Shown: positions 12,915-25,284, counted from the stretch's first letter. The stretch is 60,898 bases of DNA from Neelides folsomi (GCA_034687125.1 JAQGBZ010000367.1:1-60898), one strand, 5' to 3'. Made by a program: numbers and translations. Notes: generated by a model not told the origin, from the letters alone.

Positions 12915-14400
12915 GTCACCTCTCACTATCAGAGAAACTCCAGTTTCGAATCTACATATGTAATAAGATATGAAAATCGGTTGAACCACACCTTGGGAAA
13001 CTTTTTAAATAACTCGAGAGTCTTTCAGCCCTAACGCATCCCGATCAAAAGGTAAAAGTAATGGGAGAGTTGTGGCAGTGCAATGAAACCAGCACTTTTT
13101 CCACAAATAGAATTGAGCCAAATGAGAACTTTTTTTGGCACTGACGGCGAACCTGCGGAGGAAGAACTTAAATTTTTTAAACTTTTCCTCCCTTCCCCAA
13201 CCATTTAAAAACAGAATTACGTCGTCATTTCTATTATCTAAATTTTTATAATAGGCCCAAATGATATCTCTTTATAGTGGAATTGGAGATAATGCATTTT
13301 AATTGTATACCTAGTACTATAAAATATTTTGGGACTTCACATACTCAAATGACATTAAATTATGAGCAGTATACCATACACACATAAAATAAATACAATA
13401 GATATTTGGTATGTACATATACTCACTTACAATTAGGCTTATAAAATATAATTAGCAGTATACTTAATTAAACATTATAATATGCAGCATCAATTATTAT
13501 ACTTAAAATACTTGTGTGAATCTTCTTATGTCTGGTTATGTGTTTATTATAATTTATAAGGATGGTATATAGGTCGAGCCGTTCTGCAAAAGTTCCTTCG
13601 AGAAATTTCCTATTTGCACACCTTGAAGTTTTAAAATCGCGGGCGTCCACCCACTCACGGCACAGTTAAAAGAAAGAGAATAATTGCAGTTAAAGAGACT
13701 TTTAAATTCAACCTTGAGCCTTGTGGTTTTCTTTAATTCTTTTCCTTTTCCCTCTGCTCCATTTCAAACTGACTTTAATGGATGGATAATAACGAGGACT
13801 CAAATAAGAGAGATTTTAAACTGCGAATGAAAAAGGGGTTAATGATGAGCAATGGGGAAGGTTCACGTTACATCATTCGTAATTTTAAATTCCGAAACGG
13901 GGAATTAATTGGTTACGGAGGTGGAGAAATTTATTTTATTGCCTTGAAGCTTTAATTTATTTCCAAAACTTTACAGATTGAGTAAACATCCACATTCGTC
14001 ACAATTCACCACATCAGTTCACATTTTTATTCCTTATTCACTCACTCCATTTATCATTGCCGTCATTGCCATTAATTAATTAGCATTTACATAATAAAAT
14101 AAAATTGTCTTAACTTATGTTTAAGCACTTAAGTACTCAAATATTTACATACAGAAAGCCTTGATCTGTACAATTACAATACAAAAATAGTAATTTCTTT
14201 GTTTATACTAATTTACTATTTAATACATTTTTTAATATAGTGCCTACGTAAATACACTTATTTATTATAATTAATATTTAAATATAAAAATTGTTAGATG
14301 TATGAAAGCTTAAAGAGAAGAGTAAAATAAGAAAACTTATAATATGGTTTAAAGGAAAAAAGATGAATTGATTTTGCATTGGTCTAAATTTGGAATTGAT
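12915..14400. other. 1.5 kb intergenic region
   Basis: Probably the promoter and 5' UTR of the kinase gene and the 3' flank of the lectin gene (both minus strand). Less AT-rich segments occur near 13030-13160 and 13550-13680, but no frame with coding character was found. Confidence 0.4.
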
Positions 14401-16398
14401 TTATCCAAACATCAATAATTTGAGAGGTTTCCTCGAAGTGGTGTCAGAATTGATCTCTGTGATTGGTTCCGTAAACGTTGAGTCGTCCCCGAGGTTGAGT
14501 TTCACACAGAGTGGAATATTTTTGTCTTGTGAGCAGGAGGTCGTGAGCCATTTACCCGTAGACTCAATGTAAGCACAATTCTTCCGCCGGTTCACTTTCC
14601 GATTTTCTCTCCTCCCCCATTTGGCAAATTCAACTTTGGCCGAGTGCTCGAACCACCGCCAGTCTTTTTCCTTAAACAAGTCAATAGCAGACAACCACAA
14701 GCAATCTGAAAAACCCGTCATTACTTCAATCTCCATTAATTGTTCGCATTATTATCCCCACTCCCGTTAATCCTATTTCTCCAAACAAAATGTATTAATT
14801 ATGCATTACCAATTCCTTTTTCGTCCATTCCCTCCACAACTTCATATTGCTCCTTTTCATTCATGATTGTAGCCAAGCTTTAAAAATTGATTGAAATTCA
14901 TAATTAATCATTGGTTGGTATTAAAGTACTTATTTGTTAGTATCATAATATTCTCATTAATTATTCTCATAATTAAATGAGTAATGAGAATTTGAGAATA
15001 ATTCATAATTTTGTTCAAATTTGAAGGCAAAATTAAACGGATGGTATAAAAACCTACCTCATCCCATTAACATGGCAAAAGTCAAGAGCTTGTCCCCATT
15101 TCATCTGTTTATCAAAGAAAGAGAAATGAGAGGAAAACTTAAATTTAGTTGTTTGGAGTATCTTAATGGGATCCTCTGGGGCTTAAAATAAATCTTCTGT
15201 TATTTTCCTCATCAAGGCTGGAGCGAAGCGGAGGGGAAGAAATGGAGAAAAGTGTAAAAAGAGGTTTAATGAGGGAATCGTTTATCTTTCCCTTTGTACA
15301 TATACTCACTCTATTTTTGCCAGCGCAAAATGTTTTCTCGCCAACTGTTGCAATTCCGCAGTCGAGGATTTCCCCGTCCCCCGACATGGGCTCCTTCTTC
15401 TTCCGCACCTCCATCGTTTCTAAACCATTATGAGATAGAGTAAGATAAGATTAGTAGAGTTAGAAGAATAATCTTAATTGAAATTCCAATTTTAATTAAA
15501 TGAATATTTGGGATATTTGAAATGCACCGGCAATTGTCTCATTTCCAAAAATGACTCCAACACCTACGAAATGCATTGTGTCATTCTCGTTGTAAATGTC
15601 TGGAGGTTCTTCATAAATTATTGTCATGTTTTCTCGGAAATTTGGATAAAATTTTTCAACTCTTTCTGTCGTTGTTGTTCGCTCTGTTGTGAAATTTTCA
15701 TAGTCAAATGGTGAATTTGTTGTGGTTGCTGTGGTTGTTGTTGTTGGAACCGTCGTTTCATTCATTATTGGAACGAAAATGTCAACGACGCTGAATATTT
15801 CAACTGTTTCATTCATGATCTCAATGGTGGGTTCAACATGGGGGATTTTGGGTTGCTTAATTGAAGAATCATTTTCTAAAATGAACATATTTTCTGTTTC
15901 ATTTGTGTCGAAATTTTGGAATTTCGTTTCGTCAACTTCCAAACTTGCTTTATCTTCGGCTATGCTCGCATTCTCATTTTCTCTACTTGCTCTTTTATCC
16001 TCAAAACTCTCATTTTCAATTTCTATACTTTCTTTAAAAACTTCTGAACTTGTGTTGGTATTTTCTGAACTTATTTGGTAATTTTCTGAACTCATTTTAT
16101 TAATTTCTGAACTTGTTTTGTAATTTTCTGAACTCATTTGTTCAACTTCTGAGCTTCTTTTATTAACTTCATTAACTTCAGAGCTGGCCTTATCCTCTGA
16201 GCTTGCTTTATCAATTTCAACTTTAACACTTTTTGTGTATTCTTCTACACTTGAACTTTCATTTTCTAAACTCGTTAGTTTTTCTTCTATTTCATCTTCT
16301 ACTTCCAAACTTTTCGTTTCTTCTTCTACACTTGCAGATTCTTGACTAAAGGATGAGCGAAGAAAACACACAAATAAAATAAAAAGAATTGAACTCAT
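14401..16398 (-). CDS. Secreted Ser/Glu-rich protein with C-terminal C-type lectin-like domain
   Basis: Five exons join in frame to 466 codons: 16398-15528, 15419-15310, 15104-15058, 14877-14810, 14705-14401. Exon 1 encodes a signal peptide (MSSILFILFVCFLRSSFSQ), then a long low-complexity region with repeated SSEN/SSE units, and a Thr-rich stretch followed by NFTTERTTTTERVEK, suggesting a mucin-like, glycosylated stalk. Exons 2-5 encode a C-type lectin-like domain: CAGKNRMKWGQALDFCHVNGMSLATI, CLWLSAIDLFKEKDW, FAKW, NCAYIESTGKWLTTSC, IPLCVK. The classic EPN/QPD and WND calcium-binding motifs are absent, so sugar binding is doubtful. The weak link is intron 1, whose donor is GTGCAT; without it exon 1 runs to a stop at 15496 and the lectin half would lack a signal peptide. 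Phase agreement across all junctions supports one gene. Confidence 0.65.
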
Positions 16399-17669
16399 TA
16401 TGATTTTAATATTTGGGTTTTGTACATTGAAACTTGAAATAATAAAATGAACCAATTAAGTAAATAAGTAAACTCACTTTTAAATACTTGCTAACTTTAA
16501 TTTAAATTATTAATATACGGTATATTAATATATATGGTATTATAAGCCAACTTAAAATGTTAAAAGATGTTTTATTTGGAAATATTTCACGTGCCACAAA
16601 TAGTTATCCCTATTTAGCAGGTGTATTCGATTACACTTATCCATTGGGAGACTCAATCTGTTGGAAAATTCTTTTGTGCCAATAAATGCAATAAAATTAA
16701 TTTAATCGCAGAGGTGAATATCGACTGATCGAGTAATTGATTAAACGAAGTAAAGTCCCTTGACCTACTCTACCTCAAAGTTTGATTAAGAAATGATGAG
16801 ATAAAAAAGGGATGGAAAAAGTTATCTTGTTGCAATTTATTCGTAACAATTCCTAGTGTTTAAATGCATCATGCAAATAAAAAAATCGGAACCATAAGTG
16901 ATCTTAATGTTATTATTTATTATGTACATTTGTATATTGCTCAATATTTAATGCATTTAACATTTTTAATTTTTATCATATTTATAAATAATGTATATCT
17001 AAAAGCTCAAGTATGCCTTTTGCAGGTTTATATAAATATGTACCTTTATGTTCCTTATTATGTCATTTTAATTGGTAAGTTTAACACGAACTTCGTTAAG
17101 TAAATGTAGTGTCATAATGCCTACTAAATTATAAAAAATGAAAAGATCCTATTAGTAGGAATGGTATGAAACTAGTAATCAGTTTATCACGTACTTATAA
17201 ATTAAATACAATACATAAAATATTGCCTACCTAACTGTATATCAGTATACCTATGCAATGTAGATTGATACATAGGTATACCTAGATCTATTCCATTGAA
17301 AGTGATGGATAATATTTCATACACTACAGTATATAAGATTACCAATCTTAAGGCATGAGCTGTATCTGAATTGTATCTACTATGCCTCTGTAATTAAAAA
17401 TAAGCACCAATGTTACCGTATATGCAGCCTAATTATTATAAATCTTAAAAATTAACAACTTTCAAAAACCACCTTAATTATCAAATTAACTTTCCATTTA
17501 ATTAGCAGAAAAATGGTAAATAAATGAAACCGATGTGCACATGATGATTGTGATGCATTTTATATTGCCCATTGTCCACGCCAACTTAAAATGAATATAA
17601 AACCTCATTTGTTTTTAATAAACTTAAATACAACAAGATTTAAAAATTCAATTATTTCTAAATACCATT
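16399..17669. other. 1.3 kb AT-rich intergenic region
   Basis: Lies between two divergent genes, so it should hold both promoters. A hydrophobic 79-codon plus frame at 16864-17103 looks like translated AT-rich DNA and is not called. Confidence 0.4.
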
Positions 17670-19591
17670 ATGAATTTACCTTTGGTATATTTAATTAATT
17701 TCATTTGCTATATTTCATGTGAATTAATAAATATTAATACTCAAGTTTTGCATAGCCATATTTTTAAATGTGAATTAATCCCATATATTTTCATGGCAGA
17801 TGTTATTGAGAAATTCAATAAGTGGAATTTGCTCGTGATAAATTCATATCCTGAAATAAACACTTGCTCATTTTCTGCATTTATACAAATTAGCTTAAAT
17901 AAAGAAATATATGGAGGAACTTTACCTCTCGATTCCTTCGATAAAAATAAAAGTGACGATTATCCCAAATTACGATCTGCTCAAACTTTAACAATAACAT
18001 TTATACAAAACTTTACAGTTGAAATCGAAAGCGCTTTATTGAAACTTTACACAACACCAATTTCTCAACCAATTACAAGAAAGAACGAGGATTTTTTCAT
18101 TTTTGTTTCACCAAAGAAAATTCAAAATAAAATTCTTTTTTCCACCCTTTCCAAAAAAATAAAATTTAAAATATCCATTAATTATTGTGCTAATCAAAAA
18201 TCTGATAAACATTCAACAAATAATTTTATTTCGCGATTCAAGAAATTCCAATAAACAAATTTAATTTGTTCCCTGACTTTTTAATTGATTTCAACGGTGC
18301 CGAATTAAAACTTTCAACCCCAATTTCAATTCTTCAAACTGCAATCCTTGAAGAAACTCACAAAATTAACAATGTGACTAAATGGAAATTCACTGGCGGC
18401 CATTATAAATATTTAATAGAGGAAATGAGCTCACATTTTAATTTTACCTTTGACATTTTTCCATCTACGGGTTTATCAACTGGGACTTTGCTCCCGAATG
18501 GATCTTGGATTGGAAATGTTGGGGATGTTTTAAGTGGGCGGGCCGACATTGGAATTGTCACAGCTCCGGATTTCAAACGTGCCAAAGTCGTAGATTTCAT
18601 TTCAGTTTTAAGTTATCATTGGATTAATTTCGTCACAAGTCAGCCAAAAACTTCAATTTCTTATACCGCTTTATTCAAACCCCTTTCCCTCCTTGTTTGG
18701 ATTTCACTTGGTTCTTCGTTAATAATTGTGATTTTATTCATGGCCATTATAAAGAAATTCAATTTAATTCATTTTCAAGCTAAGCATTTTAATTTTTTCT
18801 TATTCAGCTCATTATTGGAACAATCGCCAGGTGAGGAATTCAAAGGTGATTTAATAAGAAACATGGCTGCATTTTGGTTAATTTTATCTGTCATTTTGGG
18901 AACTGCGTATAAAGCCAAACTCGTTGGATTTCTTTCCTTCCCGGAGCTTACCAAACCTCCTGAGACTTTTAAAGAACTTATTGAATCCAAGTTCAAATTA
19001 GCGGTGGAGAAATCAGTTGTTAAAAGTTTGGCATGGAACGCGTTTAAATCTTCTTCTAATATTGTCTACAGGAATATTTTTAAAAGAGGAATTCAATACA
19101 ATGACCCAATTGAATGTTTGGATAAAGTTTTGAAGGACGACTTTGCTTGTGTGAGTTGGAAAGGCATTGGACATTATGTTATTGCTAGGAATTTTAGCGC
19201 GAGGAGAAATCCATTTTTGCAATCAAAAGATTCAACGTTTCTTACTGGGACTTCTTGCTCAGTTGAGAAGAAATCCATTTTGTTACCAAATTTCAATAAA
19301 TTTGCTCTTACTTTGAGAGATAGCGGAATTGCAGAGAAGATGAACGAAATGAATTTCAGGGATCATGAAAAAGCTCAGCGCGAATGGAGAAAAATTACTA
19401 ATAATAAACCGACATTGTCCGATGAGGAAAATTTAGATCCAAAGCCATTAAAATTGAATATCTTTATTACTCCCTATTTAATATTAATATTAGGATTACT
19501 AATGAGCACAGGATGCCTTATTAGCGAAATAATTTTAACTATAATAAATAATAAAGAAATAAACAAAGAAATTGAACATGATGTATCGTAA
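17670..19591 (+). pseudogene. Divergent ionotropic receptor (IR), copy 1, with one frameshift
   Basis: Homologue of ionotropic glutamate receptor-like chemosensory channels. The start at 17670 begins a signal peptide (MNLPLVYLINFICYISC). An N-terminal domain runs to a stop at 18252-18254; a second frame (codons from about 18230 to 19591) continues with LFPDF..FNGAELK, the S1 ligand-binding half (WKFTGG, FPSTGLSTG, GNVGDVLSGRADIGI), a first membrane helix (LLVWISLGSSLIIVILFMAI), pore region, second helix ending GTAYKAKLVGFLSFPEL, S2 (DDFACVSWKG) and a last helix (FITPYLILILGLLMSTGC). The frame change is of one-base-deletion type. Compared with copy 2, about 20 codons (LCIYCF to ERF) are missing at the same place. 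A tiny spliced intron is possible, but lack of a good donor makes a lesion or sequence error likelier. Confidence 0.75.
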
Positions 19592-20153
19592 AAATAACTT
19601 AAAATATGTAATTACGAATAATACATGAATGAATATACAAAAAATAAAGCGTAGTAAACTTTTTGCAAAAAAATCTTTTCATATTGTTTTTACTTTAAAT
19701 ATACAAATATTTAGTATTACTTATACTGTATTTCAATACAAATGTTTAGACAGCGTCGACAAGGATTTTTCTCCCATTATAATGTATGCAAAGTGTTAGT
19801 AACTAGTAATTATTACATGAACTCCACCCTCCACGTATAAAATAAGCGTAATATTTGATCCGTCACTGTCACTGGTATTAAATTATAAATGCCAAAGACA
19901 GGTTCTGAAACTGGTTGTATTTTTAACATTTAATTGATTTGCTAATATACATAATTTTAAGGACAATCAGCTAAAGACAAAAGACCAGAAGAAATTCCCA
20001 AGAACTGGAATTTCAATTAAAAAGTTGTTTAAAGAGAAAAAATATATAAGTAGATGTTAATATACAAATGTTCATTTGTTCAAAAGCATTCAATAATTCG
20101 CATTCAGCCTTACAACTTACAGCGTTGTAACTAAATTCCAAAATAAAATTAGA
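19592..20153. other. Intergenic region with LRAT-like gene promoter
   Basis: Holds the 3' flank of IR copy 1 (AATAAA near 19643) and the upstream region of the LRAT-like gene. No gene is seen. Confidence 0.4.
20043..20050 (+). promoter_or_regulatory. Candidate TATA box of LRAT-like gene
   Basis: TATATAAG lies 104 bases upstream of the start codon, which would place transcription start near 20075 and a 5' UTR of roughly 80 bases. Position and sequence only; AT-rich background makes chance matches common. Confidence 0.4.
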
Positions 20154-21030
20154 ATGGTGAATAAAATATTTGCCTTGTTTTTACTTCTTAAATTCCAGTC
20201 AATAACTGAAGGAAAAGCAATTTGGGACAGTGTTCCAATAGTTTCTCAAATAAAATCTCTCACAGAAGTTATCAATGGAGATCCCGCAGGAGCTAAAAAA
20301 ACCCAAGAAAATTTTGCTTTTCGAAATGACCTTCCTGTTTTATCCCAATTGTCTTCGCTTAGCCAAGTCATTGCTGGAGATCCCGAAGGAGCCAAAAAGG
20401 TCCAAGAAGATTTTTTAGTTCGCTATCTCCCTATTGATTCTCCACTTCGAATCTTATTACAAGACGCAGAAACATTGGATTTTCATAAAGGAGATATAAT
20501 TGTCTGCAAAATTAACGGTGTTTCAAGGCATTCGATGTTGGCAGTTAGTGATAATGAAATAGCTCACGTGTTAATTGGAAATAAAAATACAGATCACGCA
20601 AAACTTTTGAAGGAATCTTGGAGCTCGGTGAGAAAATGTTTTAATTATATAATATAAAAAACTATAATTTACTAATACATGCTTATATACCTATATTGTC
20701 ATACATCAAATGAAAATATTTAAATAAATTACTAAATAACCATGGAAATTAAAATTTTGAAATCATTTGATATTTTAGGTTACTCGGAATTTTAAAGAAT
20801 GTGGAGTTGCCACGAGCTATTATGATGGGAAATTTTCAGGCTCGAAGAATAGCCCAGATGAAACCGTAAAGCGAGCTTTGAGCGACATCAGAGACAGAGG
20901 AAGTGTTTATTATGATATGTACAAATGTAATTCCGAACATTGGGTCACTTATTGGAAATATGGTCAAGCATTCAGTTACCAAGCTGAACAATTATTTATG
21001 GGAAAAACAGAACCAAAATGTCCTATATAA
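20154..21030 (+). CDS. LRAT/H-rev107-like secreted protein with Cys-to-Ser active-site change
   Basis: Two exons (20154-20627, 20779-21030) give 241 codons in frame. A signal peptide (about 1-21) is followed by two tandem 28-residue repeats, residues 27-54 and 60-87, sharing 17 of 28 positions (core VI.GDP.GAKK.QE.F). Then comes an LRAT-type fold of the NlpC/P60 superfamily: GDIIVCKINGVSRHSMLAV with His126, EIAHV with His138, and CNSEHWVTYWKYG. In active LRAT and H-rev107 proteins the last motif is NCEHF with Cys as nucleophile; here that position is Ser210, while a Cys sits two residues earlier. So the protein is probably a pseudoenzyme or has a changed nucleophile. It lies between the two IR copies on the same strand, probably included in or inserted into that duplication. 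Confidence 0.75.
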
Positions 21031-21965
21031 ATTTTGTAAAATAAATAATAAAATGCGATATTATGAATTGCGATCAATCTATGATCAATATGTAAACATG
21101 TAAACATCTCTGGTTACCGTATTCATAAATAAACAAATAAATGTTATAAAATTATGCTTATTTTGATTAAACTCGATTTCAAAAACTTATTTATTGCTTT
21201 TCCGCGAAAAATTTTCATGGGAAATTCATATAAATTTTTGCGGGAAACTTTGAATTCGGGAAATAAATTTTTGAAATTAGCTACTTGGAATCTTGGAAAT
21301 TCCAGGAAAATCAACAAGCCAATGCGGTAATTTGCAATGCTAACCAAAATGTTAATTTCATGAAAATCATCATCTATTTTTATAAAAAAACATAAATAAT
21401 TAAATTTCAGAATGAAGCGCAATTTTCGCAAATAACATTTATAACGCAATATGATAATAACAATTACTAAATGTAAGATAAAATAAATAAATTTTTATCG
21501 TTGATTATCTTTAATGTTGCTTTTAATTGTTCTAACGATTCCATATCTTAATTTAAGACTTTAAAATAATTGGAGTTATAATTATATAATGGTTAATATC
21601 ACCCATATATTATGTATGTACTGATAGTATAATATAAAAGATTGTAATATACAAAGCACATACGATAAGGAATAGTTTTGCACTGCATAGATAAGTGATA
21701 TAAAAATTCACTATAATTGCTAATAGAATGATTAATTAAACCCCTAGTCATACTTATCTTTATTTCTATTATTATGTTACCTTACGTTATACCGACTATT
21801 GTTTGTATAATTTTACGATAACGCATTTTAATTTATCTATAAAAAAACTGACCATTGTAAACAATCATTATTCTTTATTATTTTGTAAACAAGGCATTAT
21901 TAGAATTGATTTTGAAAAATTGTTATTTAAGATTAAAAATAAAAATCATCAATGACAATTACATC
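21031..21965. other. AT-rich intergenic region
   Basis: AATAAA signals follow the LRAT-like stop (21040-21060). The rest should hold the promoter of IR copy 2. The minus frame at 21144-21449 has no recognisable features. Confidence 0.4.
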
Positions 21966-23893
21966 ATGGAATTTAATCTTATATCTTATTTTTATTCCTG
22001 GAATATAATTTATATATTTTCACCAAAAAATATTGACTTTTTTACAAATCTCCATTCAAAAAATATATTTGATAAAGAAATTTACCTGGGCACCACAAAT
22101 TCATTTTCAATTTCTGACACATTAAAAGAATATCCAAAACACAGAAAAACTCAAACGCTGATTATAATTTCTTTAGATTCATTTAATAGTGAAATAGAAC
22201 TAAAGTTATCTAAAATATTTTTGAGTCCATTAATCAAGAAAAATGAAGATTATTTTTATTTTATTTTATCCCAATCAATTAAAAATGATTTTCTTATGTC
22301 AAATTTATCCAAAAAAATTAAATATAAAATATGTATTGAGTCTAATCAACTTCAAAATAATTCAAATTTTAATATTAAAAATGGTCAAATAAATCATTTA
22401 AATTTCCAAACACTTTGTATTTATTGTTTTAATAATAAAGGATCACGTGGTCTCATCATCACAGAGAGATTCACAACTCACGATAAAATATTTCCCGATT
22501 TTGTACGAAATTTAAATGGTTTTGAATTGAAGCTCTCGACCGCTATGTCAATATTCCAAAATGCCATGATTTCCCGCCCAAACAATCATGATCCTAAATC
22601 CCAAATTGATAAGTGGAAATACACTGGTGGATTGTATAAATTAATTACAGAAGAAATGAGTTTCCGTTTTAATTTCACATATGACATTTTCCCTTCCACT
22701 GGACTTTCAACAGGATCAAAATTATCTAATGGAAGCTGGATAGGAAATGTTGGAGATGTTTTAAGCGGGAAAGCAGATCTTGGAATTGCCACAGCTCCCG
22801 ATATGAATCGAATCAAAGTAGTTGATTTTATTTCAGTTACCAGTCACCATTGGATTAATTTTTTAACCGGGAAACCAAAAACTTCAATTTCTTACAGTTC
22901 TCTATTTAGACCACTTTCTGTTATTATATGGCTTTTTCTTTTCCTAACGTTTATTATTTTATTATCATTTGTGTACTTTATGGGCTATGCCAATTTATTC
23001 CAATTTAAAATTCAAGATTTCCCTATGTTTATGATTGGAGCTTTATTGGAGCAATCTCGCGATTTGGAAATTAAAGGAGATTTAATTAGATTTTTATCCA
23101 TTTTATGGTTAATTTTATCTTTAATTTTGGGAACTGCGTATAAAGCCAAACTCGTTGGATTTCTTTCCTTTCCAGAACTTATAAAACCTCCTGAAACTTT
23201 TAAAGAGCTCATTGAGTCAAATTACAAATTAGCCGTGGACAGATCGGTTGTTAAAAGCTTGGCTTGGAACGCGTTCAAATCTTCAAATAATGCCATTTAT
23301 AGGAGTATTTACAAAAGGGGAATTCAATACAATGATCCAATTGAATGTTTAGATAAAGTTTTAAAGGATGATTTTGCGTGTATTACATGGAAAGGAATTG
23401 GGCATTATGTCATTGCGAGAAATTTTAGTGCAAGAAGAAATCCATTTTTGCAGTCGAAGGATTCAACGTTTCTTATTGGAACTTCGTGCTCAATCGAGAA
23501 GAAATCAATTCTTTTGCCAAATTTTAATAAATTTGCACTCAATTTAAGGGATAGTGGAATTGCTGACAAAATGAACGAGATGAATTTTGAAGTTCATGTA
23601 AAAGCCCAAGCTGAATGGAGGAAATCAAGTGGGAAAAAATTAAAAGTTCTTTAACTGAATCAGGAGAACCAACGGCACTCAAATTGACAATATTCATTAT
23701 GCCATTTTTTATCTTATTGTTTGGATATATTTTGGGAATTGGGGAATTTAGTATCGAAATTATAATTAAAAATCAAATTATTAACCATATTTTAAAAGGA
23801 AACATTGAAGAGAATATTTTATTATGTAAAGCGCACTCTTTAAACATGTTTAAAAAAAATTCAGAGGCCGAAAACTTTAAGTATAGTAAATGA
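21966..23893 (+). pseudogene. Divergent ionotropic receptor (IR), copy 2, frameshifted before the last helix
   Basis: Tandem paralogue of copy 1, reading MEFNLISYFYSW from an ATG at 21966. The frame is continuous through the N-terminal domain, S1 (WKYTGGLYKL, FPSTGLSTGSK, GNVGDVLSGKADLGI), first helix (VIIWLFLFLTFIILLSFV), pore, second helix with GTAYKAKLVGFLSFPEL and S2 (SSNNAIYRSIYKRGIQYNDP), then stops at 23652-23654 after AEWRKSSGKK. The last helix (FIMPFFILLFGYILGIGEF) is in another frame, open from 23615 to 23893. The shift is of one-base-deletion type and falls near a run of six A, so a sequence error is possible; a 35-nt intron GTGGGA..TCAG is a less likely alternative. Its N-terminus is shorter than that of copy 1 and has no clear signal peptide. 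Confidence 0.72.
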
Positions 23894-24028
23894 TCCTATA
23901 ACATTCAATTTATTAATATCAATAGTTTTCGTTGTAGTAATATTAACATTGTATTCCAATTTTTTAATGGTAATATCTGTTTCATATTAATTAACAATTT
24001 GCGAACTATTACAAATAGAAATAGAATT

Positions 24029-25284
24029 TTAACAACCAGGATACATTCTGTTTAATTTAATTCTATCTAATTCAGTCAATGCATATTTTGAACCAAGATC
24101 TTGTCCATTCTATAATATAAAAAACATTTGTATTATGAAACTTTATTAATATTTAATATACTAAAATATTTAATCAATATGTAATTAAAATAAAAAAGCT
24201 TGCCTTAGCACTCAATGTGATTTGTCCATTTGAAGAAAAATCTCTGTTACTGTAATGCATAATGCTCGTATAATCATAAGGAACATCGAAGGTGATTGTG
24301 TCGTGGAGGATATCAAAATTGTAGCGCATATCTTTTAAAATGCATATTAAATATATTTTAGACAAACCATAAATTCAATCAGATGTAATATATACTTTAA
24401 CATTATAAATCTAAATTAATTTATAACCTGGAATGATATTTTCCCAGTGGACATTGACATAATTATCTCTATCTGGTCTCGATTGTTCATGGAAAAACCC
24501 AACAGCATGAATTGCTTCGTGAATTGTTACTCCATGGTGGACACATCCAGGTGCTTCAAGATTCAACACCTATTATATTAAATAATTCATTTTAAACAAA
24601 TATTGATTATCCACTTCAGATTCATATGGACATTATATAATTATATAATTATTATATTATTTTATTTCACTTGTCTTCCTCCTTGCTTTCCCACATATGA
24701 CCAACATCCAGATCCTCCGCCACCTCTTTCAATAAAGACATAATCTCCACTTGGATTGGCATCGCTTGGCCAAAGGAGAATGTCAATGCAAAGATTGCTA
24801 TGAAGCTCGAATAGAGCATTATTGATCAAAACACGCTCCTGTTCATCTTAAAATGTTAAATTGTGATTTAAATTATTTTTAAAACTTTTAGTAATCTTAA
24901 GTTATTATATAACTTTAATCCAATATTATAATACGAGTATATTACGAGTAATTATATCTCGTAATTGTTAAATGTTGACTTACTGAATGCACTTGAAATC
25001 TGCATATACATTCCTCCCCTCCATCTGTAATGTTCTCCATTGGCTCCTGACTGAATTTGTTCCAATGAGAGTTTAATGTCGGGATTCAGAATTTGCCCAG
25101 GAGTTGTTGATGGAACATCTAACAATTTAAGTCAAATATGATTGAAAATTCTTAGAAATATTTTACAATCTGCTGCAGGTGGTGTCGGAGGTCGTGGAAC
25201 GTGTTTATTGTCATTATGTGGTTTTCCTTCAGTCAGGGAAAAAATAAATAAAAATGCAAAAACAAAAATGCTAAAAAGCTTCAT
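24029..25284 (-). CDS. Astacin-family zinc metalloprotease (M12A)
   Basis: Six exons join in frame to 259 codons: 25284-25167, 25118-24984, 24846-24671, 24569-24428, 24331-24204, 24109-24029. Signal peptide [20 protein letters not shown], a short Pro-rich propeptide-like segment ([12 protein letters not shown]), then the catalytic domain. The zinc site reads [19 protein letters not shown] (His160, Glu161, His164, His170) and the Met-turn SIMHY (Met215, Tyr217). The start of the mature domain is shorter than usual: the usual W-P long stretch and one disulfide partner are reduced, and no EGF or CUB domain follows, so this is a minimal secreted digestive-type astacin. The intron 1 is only 48 nt. 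Intron 5 has a GC donor (AAG/GCAAGC). It ends NRMYPGC. Confidence 0.88.

Noticed and set aside
15722..16081. 119-codon plus frame opposite the Ser/Glu-rich exon
   Set aside because: Antisense shadow: Ser codons on the minus strand read as hydrophobic codons on the plus strand.
16864..17103. 79-codon hydrophobic plus-strand frame
   Set aside because: Translates AT-rich DNA into Ile/Tyr/Phe runs, no splice sites or family, and lies in a promoter region.
18187..18240. Mini-intron in IR copy 1 to repair the frame
   Set aside because: Only a weak GTGCTA donor is available and the paralogue has continuous coding sequence there, so deletion with frameshift is preferred.
23615..23654. Programmed -1 frameshift at the A-rich run of IR copy 2
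   Set aside because: Codon alignment around GGG AAA AAA TTA does not form a proper X_XXY_YYZ slippery site; a simple deletion or sequence error explains it better.
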